DNA of 64,000 bases from Stratiolaelaps scimitus (lineage: Eukaryota; Arthropoda; Arachnida; Mesostigmata; Laelapidae), in NCBI GenBank assembly GCA_019614645.1, contig JABWDB010000036.1, forward strand, positions 186,001 through 250,000, read 5' to 3'. Below the pieces are notes generated by a model. The model saw only the letters and a program-made list of their open reading frames with translations. It was not told the DNA's origin and ran no database searches. The translations under genes were made by a program, and so were the position numbers. Below, in pieces: positions 1 through 12,830 of the stretch; position 1 is the stretch's first letter; each line of letters starts with the position of its first letter.

Positions 1-727
1 GAGTATTTCTAATGTTGAGTTCTCTCGCTAGCGATTGCTCATCGTAATCATCGATGTTAGCCGCTAAACAACGGAGATTACAAATCAAGACACCGTAAGA
101 ATGTTGTTAGGTAGTAATTTCTCTCACAGCGCTGATGACGACAGCCACAACTCCCAATTTCACATGGGTCTATAATCAGGAGATTTGTATCAGGGTCTGA
201 TTCCACAGTGGAGACGGGGCAGAGAGAGAGAGAGAGTCAGTTTGGCACGCAGATCGAATATGGATCGATCTCTTGGGAGCTAAGCCTCGTTGCGACGAGT
301 TTGATCTTGGTGGTCTATCCGAGAGTGGCGGATAATCGAAAACAAGGCAATTAACGAACCAGAGAACACCTTTTTCGTCGTTAGCATTAATTAGCCGTAT
401 TGAAACGAGCGAAATTTATTTGTGGCGTGCCGGGTAAATGCGTAACCCAAACGAAGCAGCTACCACCCAGTAGGGAGGGTATTTTTTTAAAAACACCTTT
501 ATATGTATATTGCCTGGTCCTTGTTGGCTTGAACAGCTGGAGCGTGTAATTGTTCAGGCTCTTTGTGTGTTTCGTTGAATGATCCCATCGATTCTATCGA
601 GTGATCTGATGTGAGCTGGTGACGCTATTATTTTTGATAAATAATTCATAATATGCGTATATTAAAAAAATAGACCTCTGTTTAAATCGGACATTCTAAT
701 TGTACCTCTGTTTCGTGTTTGCACCCG

Positions 728-760
<33 letters not shown>

Positions 761-922
761 AATATGTGTGTGCCGGGTATTAAAATATATATATATAGTG
801 CATGAAAATATATATATATATATATATAATAATCTTTCTGACTTAGATTAAAATGAGAAAGATAAATATTTAATAAATAAATAAGTCGTACCTACCCTCG
901 GCCTGCCTTGGTTAAATTTCAG
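1..922. other. Upstream sequence without a recognised gene
   Basis: AT-rich non-coding sequence ending in a splice acceptor (ttaaatttcag, AG at 921-922). It holds (TA)n tracts near 739-765, 786-797 and 809-828, one of them inside a hairpin (723-778). It may be 5' UTR, promoter or intron of the Raptor gene. I found no exon with an ATG that joins convincingly to the acceptor. Confidence 0.6.
723..778. repeat. Palindrome with a (TA)n centre
   Basis: The left arm ACCCGGCACACACATA and the right arm TATGTGTGTGCCGGGT are exact reverse complements around a TA tract. The DNA could form a cruciform and RNA from it a hairpin. The arms are unique sequence, so this is more than slippage of a simple repeat. 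Confidence 0.8.
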
Positions 923-1497
923 CTACTGTGACGTCGGCGGAGTCCACTGGAGAACCATCGCCACCGGATAGCGGAGATCGCAGGTCGTCCGCGTCGCCAG
1001 GGGGCTCCGCGCGGGACAGTCGGTCCCGCTGCCCCCTCTGGCGTACGCCTATCGTCCCTTGTAGCCAGGCCGCCAGCAGCAGCAGCAGCAGCGGTGGCGG
1101 CGGCAGCAGCAACAACAGTGACGGCGCCACTAACAATCATTGGACGAGCTTCAGCCAAACCGTGACGATGCCCGTCGGAAGCGTCACAGTGGGAGCTGGC
1201 AGCAACAACAACAACTCATCGGGAGGCTGCGCCATTTCCACCAGCCGTGAATCGCCGGGAACGTTGGCGACGAATCAGCCCGCTATGGGAGCCCCCCGGG
1301 TAATACCTCCTCCGCCTCGCGGCGGCCAACTGTTGCGTCTGTCCCAGCTGACGGAGGAGGAACGCGCAAAGCTGTACGAAGAATGGAAGTATCCACTCTA
1401 TCTGCCGCGAAAGCTCGATCGAGTCTATCCAGAGAAGGCGCTGGGTGGACTTGAAGATCCGTCGTTGCTTCCGCAGACGTTTCGTCCTAAAGAGAGG
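923..1497 (+). CDS. Raptor exon 1: N-terminal low-complexity region
   Basis: This exon follows an acceptor at 921-922 and ends AGG before donor GTATGA. The reading frame is ACT (925) onward. It is rich in Ser, Gly, Asn and Pro. The last 45 residues ([13 protein letters not shown] ... TFRPKER) resemble the conserved Raptor segment just before the RNC domain. An in-frame TAA at 913-915 lies in the intron side. The first in-frame ATG is at 1168, so either an upstream exon supplies the start or translation starts there and the first 80 codons are untranslated. Confidence 0.8.
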
Positions 1498-3066
1498 GTA
1501 TGAATGACAGCCGAATTCATATCACGTTCTTGTTGCCGTTTGTTTAAAAAAAAATCAGTGTTGGTGATGATGATATATATATATATATATATAATGAATT
1601 GTTTGAATGGCTACAACTATTGACTAAACAGCCCATTCTAGCTCGAATTAGAATATAAACTGAAACCTGTTCGAGATTGTGATAGAGACACACCGTTCTA
1701 TGTGCATTGGGTGAGCGAGCCATCTCCGATTCACCGACCTCTGTTTGTGAATGATACGGTTTTTTCAAGCAAATAAAGAAGTGAAACTTTTATGCGACCT
1801 TCGGCCTCGACTGATTCACTGATCTGTGTGCCCACGTGATCATTTCTCTCCCTCTCCCTCTCTCTTTATCTCTCTCTCTGACTGTGTGCGTGGTTGTTTC
1901 CAGATGCGTACCAACAGCGTGGCGCTGGTCATGTGCCTGAATATTGGTGTAGATCCGCCGGATGTCGTCAAAATTTCTCCGTGCGCCCGCATGGAGTGCT
2001 GGATTGACCCAGCGGTTTGTCTAACGAAAATGACCCCACAGAAGGTTTTGGACCAAATCGGTTCCACCCTTCAAAAGCAATACGAAAGGTGGGTGTGTTC
2101 ACGCTTGCAAGAGCATACATAACACGTATATAAATGGCATAACCATGTGTTGTTGTTGTGTTGTTGTCGTTTGATGAAAACACCGCAGAATTCGCTTTGT
2201 AATTGAAATTTTGTACCGTACAAATATAAATTACAAAACGAATTCTGCGGAATCTTGACTTTTCATTGGTACTTTACAGTAATTTTAATTCTTTCCTTTA
2301 CGCTTGGCAGGTGGCAACTTCGTGCGCGGTATAAACAAGCGTTAGACCCAACGTTTGAGGACGTGAAGAAGCTATGTGTCGGCTTACGAAAAGGCGCCAA
2401 GGATGAACGGGTTCTGTTTCACTACAACGGGCATGGAGTGCCCAAACCTACAAACAATGGCGAAATTTGGGTTTTCAATAAGGTACAATTTGAACATAGG
2501 TTTTTTTTTTATCAATCTATTGCACTTTGGGACCTATAACGGTTTGCCTGTATGGGCTGAAACAACCTACACCCGATGTAGATGCAACCGTTTTTGGGCC
2601 AATATATTCTATTTTTCGAATGACTCGTTTCCATTGCAGAGGGAACCATCTGTTCAATTGTTCTGATTGACCCCAAATAACCGTACACGTGCCCCGAACG
2701 CGTGTTCAAACCCTGAGATCCATGCAGCCCTGACCAATAAATAGTTCAACGTCTATCAAGCAAATATTTACATCTAAACACCGGTTTATCTTTTCCATTT
2801 CAACATTGTCTCGTTTTCAGCAATATACTCAGTACATCCCGTTATCACTGTATGATCTACAGCAGTGGATGGGCTCACCGTCGATATACGTCTACGATTG
2901 CTCAGGAGCGGGCATCCTGCTCAGCAAATTTCAGGCCTGGAGCCAACAACATCAAAAAGACTATGAGCAACAGCTCCAACAGCAGCATCAACAGCTGCAG
3001 CAACAATTACAGCAACAACAGCAAGCTCAGCTTCAGCAGCAGCAGCAGCAACAATTACAGCAACAA

Positions 3067-3107
<41 letters not shown>

Positions 3108-6100
3108 GCAACAACAACAGCAGCAGCACCCACATTCACACCAGCATCATCATCCGCAGCAACAACAACAACAACAACAACAACCAAACCAGCAACAACC
3201 AAACCAGCTCCATCAGACGCATCCGTCGCTACAGAAAAGCCAACACATTATACCTCCGCCTGTGGCTCAGACGATGACAGCATCAATGCAGTCGGCAGCA
3301 GCGTTGCTAACGTTACCTCCACCGCCGAATTTCGAGTGAGTGCAGAAAACGATTGTGATTATTCCACCTAAGAAAACTGCCTGTTTCGTCTGAATACTGA
3401 ACTGTGACGGACTCGACATTACTAAAAAAAAAAAAACTTCTGAATGATTCTTATGGATTAACAATCACTAGCCGTTCTCGATATTACTGTGTAACCTACT
3501 GCTGTATTGTATTTACTGATCTATGGACAAGAGTATACATATGTGCGCGAATTAGGCGAGATAAAAAAGAAAAGATATGAATTCTCTGCTCTGTATCCAC
3601 GTTTAGTGTTTGACTAGTGCGCACTATATATTTGTTGCCTTAAGAAGGTTGCCACAAATGAGAGGATCAACCACTTGTTTGTATCGAGGATAACTCGGAG
3701 TGAAAGCGGAAATGACTGAATGCAGTAATAATCAAATGTCACCTAATGATATGACCTTATGCCTCTTGTATCTGGCTGCAAACAAACAGGAGTTTCTTAA
3801 AAACAAATTTAGAAACACTCGACCCTCGAATAATTTAAGCTGCTACCCATTAAATAGTTTCAATTATGATTACTATTAATCATGATTTTATTATCACGGT
3901 CTTGAGAGAAAATAATGTGGGCCAATGTGTCCTGGCTCGTTGCATGATGTCATTTTGGCTTAGTCTCTTCAATGGAGAGTCATTCTCAATATCAAGAAAT
4001 ACAGTATAATACATAATATAACGCATTTGGTCGCCATTTTTACAGGAATTGCATACAACTAGCGGCGTGTCGAGAAAACGAGATTCTCCCCATGGATCCG
4101 TTACTTCCGGCTGACATCTTCACTGCCTGCCTGACTACGCCAATCAACATGGCGCTCAGGTGTTACGTTCTTAATAACTCGTGCAAACTCGTTCCAGAAC
4201 TCACCTTGGAGACCATCGATAAGTAAGTTGTTGGTCACTGATTGCTTTGGTATTCGTTCCGGGGTACGATCCCGTAATGATACCTACATAAGCACACAGC
4301 TACACTTCTGTGGTACTTTCAGCTAATACACATGTCTACCTTGATTCAGTTAGACTGCCTATGTACGTACAGTTCTGATGAGAATTCTGTAATTGTTTAT
4401 CCGTTTGTGGCCGTCCAGAGAGTTAATCGGCCTGCTAACGAATTGCCAGTGTGAGCATTTATTCCACTTGGTATCCATAATGGGATCATTACATAGAGCT
4501 AGTCCATATCAGGGGGGGTAGATCTTCAACGACTCACGGCGCATCATAATCATACGCGCCGATCTATTCTACAGCTAACGTTTGGTCATTTCTGTTGCTT
4601 ATTTGTTTTCGATTCAACAGTATACCGGGTTCGCTTATTGATCGCCGAACGATGTTGGGCGAACTCAACTGGATCTTCACAGCAATCACGGACACGATAG
4701 CCTGGAACGTGCTGCCAAAATCTCTGTTCCAGAAGCTCTTCCGTCAGGATCTCCTCGTCGCGTCGTTATTCCGCAATTTCCTACTGGCGGAGCGAGTTAT
4801 GCGAATATATGACTGCAATCCACAGTCTAGTCCAGCTCTGCCAAAGACCTTCCAACATCCGATGTGGTATGTAGACACCTTCGATCCGATGCATATATAG
4901 AAATCGAGTGATTACGTGTCTATTGCTAAGTGGCCACGTGGCCATAACTTGCCGGCATCAGGCGACAAGCGTCTACTGGACAATGTAATACTGGTCGTGC
5001 AGACTTTTTCTCTAGTTCGTTTACTTGTTCATTGCCAGTAAAGAATAGGCCATTCGGCCCGGTCGCTATAAGTAACTCGGTACCCACACATGCCAATCGT
5101 TTGAGCACGATCGATGTTGACGTTGACAATCCTGAGAGTCGACGTCTGAGTATAAACTCGTGACAATGCAGCGAGAACTTGTTATCACGTTCATTCTTTT
5201 GCTTACTTGCTTGTTCGTTCATAGGCAAGCGTGGGATCTGGCGTTGGACGCCTGTCTTCGTCAATTGCCCGACGTCGTCAATGGTGGTGCGCCGTTCTGT
5301 CATTCGATGTTTTTCGCCGAGCAATTAACAGCATTCGAGGTGTGGCTTCGTTTCGGATCGCTGGATATTCGGCCGTCACCGCCTGAGCAATTGCCGATCG
5401 TGCTGCAAGTCCTCTTGAGTCAGGTGCACCGCACGCGGGCTCTTGAGCTGCTGGGGCAATTTCTTGATCTGGGCCCATGGGCCGTCGCTCAGGCACTCTC
5501 TGTCGGCATCTTTCCTTATATACTAAAGCTGTTGCAGAGTTCGTCGAGAGAACTTCGACCTCTGCTCGTGTTTATCTGGACGAAAATTCTAGCGGTCGAC
5601 TGCAGCTATCAGCAGGATCTGGTCCGCGAGAATTCACACAAATACTTTCTCGGCATCCTGCAGGATAGCACGATGCTGGTCCAGTATCGAACGATGGCAG
5701 CCTTCATCCTGTCGAGTTTGTGCGCCAACGGTCACCACAAAGGGCAGAAGGCGTGCATGCAGAACCACGTCGTCGCCGCGTGCACCGAACTGCTTTCGGG
5801 CGAGCCACTCACCGAGGGTCTGAAGAAATGGCTTTGTATCCTGCTTGGCCGTCTGTGGGATGGCTATTGCGACGCCAAATGGCTGGGCATTCGGTCGTCG
5901 ACCCATGAACGTTTGACCCCGCTGCTGCGAGATCCTTCGGCGGAAGTTCGCGCCGCGGCGGTGTTCGCCCTGGGCACGATGCTCAATTCGCAAACGCAGC
6001 GGACCGATCATGCAGATAACACCGACGCGCACATTGGGATGATGCTCGTCGTTGGCGCCCAATGGGACGCATCTCCACTCGTTCGACTGGAGCTGGTAGC

Positions 6101-7578
6101 CGCATTGCAATGGCTATTGTGTGTATTTGATTCCCAGTACGTGAACGCTGCTTGCCAGACACTACAGGAGGAAGGCCGCGGTTGCAACAATAACAACAAC
6201 AATGTCAACAATAACAATAACAGTCTGGGCAGTCCTGTTCAAAGGCAACACGGACGCGTCAAGAGTGCTACGCAATTCTGTAAGTAGACAACATGTGTAG
6301 GAAACCTGTGCGTATAATCACCGCTAAATTGGTTCCTCTATGGAACGTCGTAGTAGAATTCCGTATAGAGCTTAGAATCAATTCTCAGTATCTTGGTACT
6401 TCGGCATGTTTGAACACAACGGACAGTGTGCTTACGTGCTTCAAATAGCCTTTCAGAATGTACCCGAAGCAATGATATCCCAAGCTTGAGGCGAAGCCTA
6501 TCCGCTTTTACTAGTTCAGCTCGACATAGTGAAGGACGTACCTATTGTACGAGGTCATCTTGAAAAAGTTCATTTGTAGTCTTGTTGAAAACATATATAA
6601 AGCTACTCACGCTGATGCAGCCACCACCACCATCATCTACGAGATGGCCAAGTTTTGCATAGAGCAGATGAGCCAAGAGTCGTCGTGATAATTTCACCTC
6701 AACTATCGATGTACATATCGTCTTCCAGTCGTAACGACCATCGTTGACGGTGTCCGCGCGACCCCGCATTCGCCGGTGGTTGCAACGACGTATCAGGGTG
6801 TCATCGCTACTGAACAGAAACTCCGACGGATCTCGTCCGGGAACTCGCTCTCCTCACAAGGTCAGCCTCTGGCCGGAGGCTGTCTGCCGGCGAACACGCT
6901 GCATTCGCAACACGCCGTCACGTGGAAGCTTCTCAACGCACTCGCCACAGTCGACCCTCATGAATTCGTACGTGTTTGTAAAAAAAAAATGACGACCTAA
7001 TTAGCATTTATCCAGATAAGTTCCGAGTATCGAATTTCTACCGCGTGCCCATGCAGTAATATGTATACTCACAAGGTGAACAAGAGTCGGCGAGAGGGGC
7101 GGTCGTTTTTGCTATTAGTAGCCTCGTTTGCATTGGATCCTGGTGAGGTTTCCATATGCGGGGGTAAACCCATGAAGATTCTCCATGAAGATATTTTCCC
7201 AACTTCGTGTATCGAGCGCTATTATCCCCGTGCTCGGTTACTCATAATCGCTCCATCGATTATATTCTGGTATATAGGTTGGCGATTGGACTGCGAAGCT
7301 GGTCCGTATGTATCGGGAGAAGGCTGACGCGATGATTACAGCAAGTCAGCGTCGCTCCTCGAGGGATCACCTACTCCGGGCGAGTCCAACAAGTACAAAT
7401 TTGTCGTCGGCCAGTTTCGCCAGCAATGCCACTGGCTCGTCGAACACCACTGCGAACACTAGTGCTAGCATTCACACGCTGACAACGAATATCAGCGCGA
7501 GCACGACCTGCCACTCTGAGCCATCATCGCCGTCCGGGAAAACCGTCTTTCTGTGAGTACCCGTAAAAGTTGCAGGTT

Positions 7579-7615
<37 letters not shown>

Positions 7616-8942
7616 CCGATACGCGTCATAAACGCGTAGAAGATTGTATTACACAACTGGTAAGCGTAGATGAGTGCATGTTTGACAACCTAAGTGCTGT
7701 TGTTGCACGTAGTTGTGCGTTTGTGGCTGGCGAAAATGGATGTGTGCGTGCACCGGGGTCTACTGTGGCCTAGCGGCAGTCGAAGGGTTTACAGGGCGGG
7801 TTGGCCTTATTTTTGACAGGTGACAGTATCGATATAATTGTGCCCATTTAAATCCCAAAAGGGACGATAAGGGATCGGCATAATCCTTTATCGATGCTCG
7901 TAACGAGGATCGTGAACGTCTCTAATGAGCTTCTGAAGAAGCCCATATATATATATATATCTGAAGAAGAAGATGTATATATATATATATATATAAATGG
8001 ACATGAGCGTGGGGATTAGGGAGAAGGGATTATTATATAGGCGTTGAGTTAATTGCCCTCAGATTATGTTAAAAAAAGGGGGGTTGTTACAGGGCCCAAC
8101 TATTTATTATTACAGGCACTTTTATATATTTTCTAGAACCTGTGAGATCTATGTATGCCACCGACAAATTTGTTAATTCTGTACGATTATCCCATTAATT
8201 AGTTTGTAATTAGTAACGAATTTGTCTAACAAGACCAGTCGAGGTTCGCAAACGGAGGGGACACGTATATGCATACGGGTTCTATCCGCACCGTTGCACA
8301 TTTGCATTTAAAACAGTGGCGCTCCGTCTTACGAAGCAACAGTGACTAATCAACCATACCTTTAATTTTTAACATCTGAACCAAATGTTTGATAAACTGT
8401 AGTAATATCTATTATATTGCTATCTATTAGATTATCTACTGACGGAGTTTAATCTGCATAATAATAATAATCGTCATAATAATAACAAGAAACTGCACTC
8501 ATTGCATCGTACATGATACATCCCGAAATAACCAGTACCTGCAGCTAATTATTTATTGCTAATTCACCGTAAGGTTATAAGCACAGTGATCACTTAACGC
8601 GGACTATACATCGCTTATATACATACTTCCCACATCTCTCTCTCTCTCATCTTCTTTTGCAATTATTATTGAAACTAACTCTGTGCATCGGTTTACTTAA
8701 ATGTAGCCGATAACGGCATGTTTTCTTAACTCTTTTCAATTTCTTTCACTGCAATCGTACAGAGTAGCACTATTCCAAGTGCTCTTGCATTAACCGTATG
8801 GCTAAGGCAGTTCGTTAATTAGCGGGACATTTGCAGTGATTCTGTTTCATTTTGTTATTCTTCATCATTGACTTTTTGTAAGTAACCAACGACTGTGGCA
8901 TGCTTCTATGTGTACATATCATGTAGAGGCATGCCAGCAACA

Positions 8943-8983
<41 letters not shown>

Positions 8984-11900
8984 ATAATATATATATATAT
9001 ATAATGTTGCTAAAGTTCTTCTATAAATCTATGACCTGCTCCTACTTAATCTAGTTCCTGAGCATGCGTCCACCTGAGAGCTGCGCGCGTCCACTAACGA
9101 AGTAATTCTTCTTGCGCGTGTTTATTGTTGTTCGTTAAATTGTATTTGACGGGGCCTAATGACGACGGTGCCCTTGCTGTTGTTGTTGTGGCTGCTGCTG
9201 CTGCTGTCTGTTCATCATAATTCGATGATGAACCACCCCGTCGTATGATGGCGATCATGATGCTAATGATGATGCCCTGTATTCGTCGTGCCGATACTGC
9301 CGCTGCTGCTGCATGTTTGGCCTGTTTCTGCTGCTGCTGCTGCGGCTGCTGACGCTGACTGATTTCGGATTGGTGGATATGGATTGATGGATGTCGCTGC
9401 CTGTGTCTGTATATCTGTCTCTCTCACACTCTCTCACTCTCACGCGATGACTGTGATTCGGGTGAACGTGTTGGTGGTTTCCCCACTGGTGACCTAATGG
9501 TTTGTATGCGGGATGGTCCACCCGGTGTTATCGTGTCCGTGCTATGGTTGACTGCACGTTACTGTAGTGGCCACCACATGCCTCGAAACGGAGGGGACGA
9601 GATTGACGGACTCCATATACATCTGCCCGTTTTGCCCGCGCTCCTCTCTAGATCTTCCTCTTCCAAGCTATCCTCTATGCATCGCATTCGTGTAGCAAAC
9701 TCACTGCGAGGGCAAAGCCCGACATTCGCTCAGTCAAAGGTTACCAGGTATGATTATGATCATTATACTTCCTACGCCCCCCTCCCCCCTCAGTCACCTA
9801 AAATTGTTCGTATGTCATTGGAATTGTAGCGAACTGATAAAATGATTTCATTTGTTTTAACATCATCGCGTAATATCGTAGCCGTATAGATGGGATATGA
9901 CGCTATAGACTAAGTATCGAAGTAACGAAATATAACCATGTGTATATATATATATATACATGACATACCTTGTTTTATATTCACATGGCTTCCCGCGAAT
10001 CTCCTGAACATTTTTGATTAGCTATCCAAATATGAAATGGATGAAAGGTTTATGTCAGCTTACTTCGAAACGTAATGGTACTTCGTTGAGCAGTACAGAC
10101 GACAGTCGAAATTGTTTGCTAATCGGTACATTGGTGCTACACGGGTTGGTTAGGTTATTCACAATGCCCATTGTGCAGTTATTGTAGTATGTCTTGGCCT
10201 CTATTTTGGTTTTTTTTCTCTAATTCAGAATAGCGAACAACTTATCTGCTGGGATTAGTGTACATATCCGTTGATTCTAAACTGTCTCTCAGATGAACGT
10301 TTTTCAGTTGAGTAGTGACAACTTCGGTTGCTGCATGCCGCCTCAACGCAGCTCCCACAGTGTGGTCTTTAAAGCATGACGTGTGATTGGTAATCGCGCT
10401 AAACTCGCATAACGTTTGCATCATATCTACTGTGTTCGACATCTCTAACGAAAAACAAAAAAAAACCGAAATACGTTTAAACTATAAATAAGTCGACGAG
10501 TATTTCTCTGAAAGAGTTTGAATGTTCCGTGCCGCAGAGTCGACCCGATTTAAGACATTTAGCATGTTCCTGTGTGCATGATTGTCTGCTATAGGCCGCG
10601 GAAGAACTTCGACAAAGCGCTTCCCCAGCTGCGCGAGGATCGTCTAACCAACTCAACCGGCGGTGCTCCGGGCAGGGTCGGAGATTCGCGTGACCCTGAA
10701 GGCTCGACTGCGTCATCGGGCACCCTGAACAACGGCGAAATGAACGGGCCGGGATCACTACCGACGTCGGCGTTATCTGGTAGCGTTAGTGGATGTGGAG
10801 AGTCGTCGTACCAGCTTGTGGCGACACCGGTGGTAACGACCAATTTCCTCGAGACGCTTACGAAACAGTTCCAGAAACCCTGTCTGCAAGAGATCACGGC
10901 CTCGGTCAGTTACCTACCGTTGCTTTGTCATTGATTAACCATTGTACCGGGTGTCCTTCCCGCATTTGTATTTATATTATACCATTTTTACTCGAACTTA
11001 AAACTGTCATAGTCTCGTGAAGCAACCCTCCTCACGGAGGTCGTCTTTATCGTTTGGCGAACTCCAAATATCAGCTTCTTACGATGACCACGCGATGTAT
11101 CGAGAAGAATTGTAGAAGAGTTGTTTTCACAATTATGAATTTATTTGTATATTTATTCACATCACCATCAAGAGGGGGATGTACACTTCGTTTGCGTTTA
11201 CGTCGGCCGGCATATAAGACAATTCGGCTGCGAATATCGTAGCTTCAGAGCCAGCATTTCGATGCTATAATAATAATCATAATAATAATAACAATAGTGA
11301 TGTGTAGCTACCAAAATTTCTATTCACTCTCGAGTGTCCTTCGAATGTTTCAGCAGCAGCAGCAACAGCAGCAGACGACGCCGACATCACAGAATTCCGG
11401 TGTTCCGTCTACCTCGTCACCAGCTGTTGTCTTTTGCTCATCGAAGCCACCCGAATCGGATCGAGACTCGCAGGCTTATTCGGCTGGCGAGTTCCGGCTG
11501 ATGCGTAACGCGGGCGTTCGGCGGCATGCATTGCACACCCTACATTCGGAGACATGGCGGGGCGTCATTGCCCGTGCGGAGGAGCACCAATTTCCTCGGA
11601 AGCCGCAGGCTGGAGCGCCCCCGGTTGCTACATTATTCCATCCGTTCGAGCCACTGCTGTTCGTCGCTGATACCCATCAGGTGACCGTGCTGAACACCGA
11701 ACGCATGGCAGAGGTCGATGTTCTCGAGCATTCGAGCACGACAAGAACGGCGCTCGGTTCACTGAGCGCGCGGAACGGTCAACCAGGAGCGAAGTTGTCG
11801 TCCATGACACTCGTCAATGCTCACCATGATCGATGTCTGCTGTTTACAGCCTCCACTGATGGGGCGATACGGGCCTGGGCGAACACCTACTCAGCGTACT

Positions 11901-12782
11901 ACAATCAATGTAAGTAGGCGGCTAGTATTGTAGGTGGCGTACGTGTACTTGGCTGTGCTACCCTTTGATGGGACCACGGCGTGTAAAATGATAATTAATG
12001 AATTACTTTTTGTTAATTTGACCCAAAAAAAACAACACTAGCAGGCAACGAGGTGAAGTTCTGAACTATTCGCAGTTCAAGCAATGGGATCATCCTAGAC
12101 TGACATTGGCTGCTCCACCGATTATCATCATAACAGAGTTTGTTTATTTGTGTTTCTCATCATGTCAATCAATTACAGCCCCGGCGGAAACTCCCGAGTC
12201 GGTCGAACTGGTGACGGCGTTCAACTGTGCATTGGACGCTGGCGAGGTGCAAACGACACTGAAATGCGCCGGAATCCTCATCGATTGGGATCAAACGCGT
12301 AGCCACCTCGTCACTTGCGGCGATCTGAAGGTCGTCCGCGTTTGGGATATGGCCGCCGAACGGCGATTGCTCGATATCTCACTTGAGGCCGACTCGCCAG
12401 TTCGATGTGTCTCACTCGACCGCTCCGCCGGTGGAGGCTTGCTGGCTATTGGCACGGTCGATGGGTACGTCAAGTTGTATGATCGCCGGCGACCACCATG
12501 CCGTCCCGTGCTGAGCACACGCGAGCATCTCGGACAGGTGGTTGGTGTGCATCTGGACACATCGAGACACGCCCTCGTGTCCGCCTCGGTCTCGGGCCAT
12601 GTCCTCAGTTGGCAATTGTCCGGAGGTGGAAACAGCGGGAGTGGTGGATCATCGCAGCCTATCGAGGGTTCCCGACAAAGTTCGCTCCCAAATCAGGATC
12701 TCACTTGCATGGTCGTACACCCGTTCTTCCCGGGTATTTTGGCCTGGTAAGTGGCTTTGCTGCAGTTGCTATATATATATAG

Positions 12783-12830
<48 letters not shown>

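Noticed and set aside
9255..9521. Minus-strand frame of 88 codons in Raptor intron 9
   Set aside because: It is low-complexity, driven by CTG and CT repeats, and has no recognisable protein or splice support.
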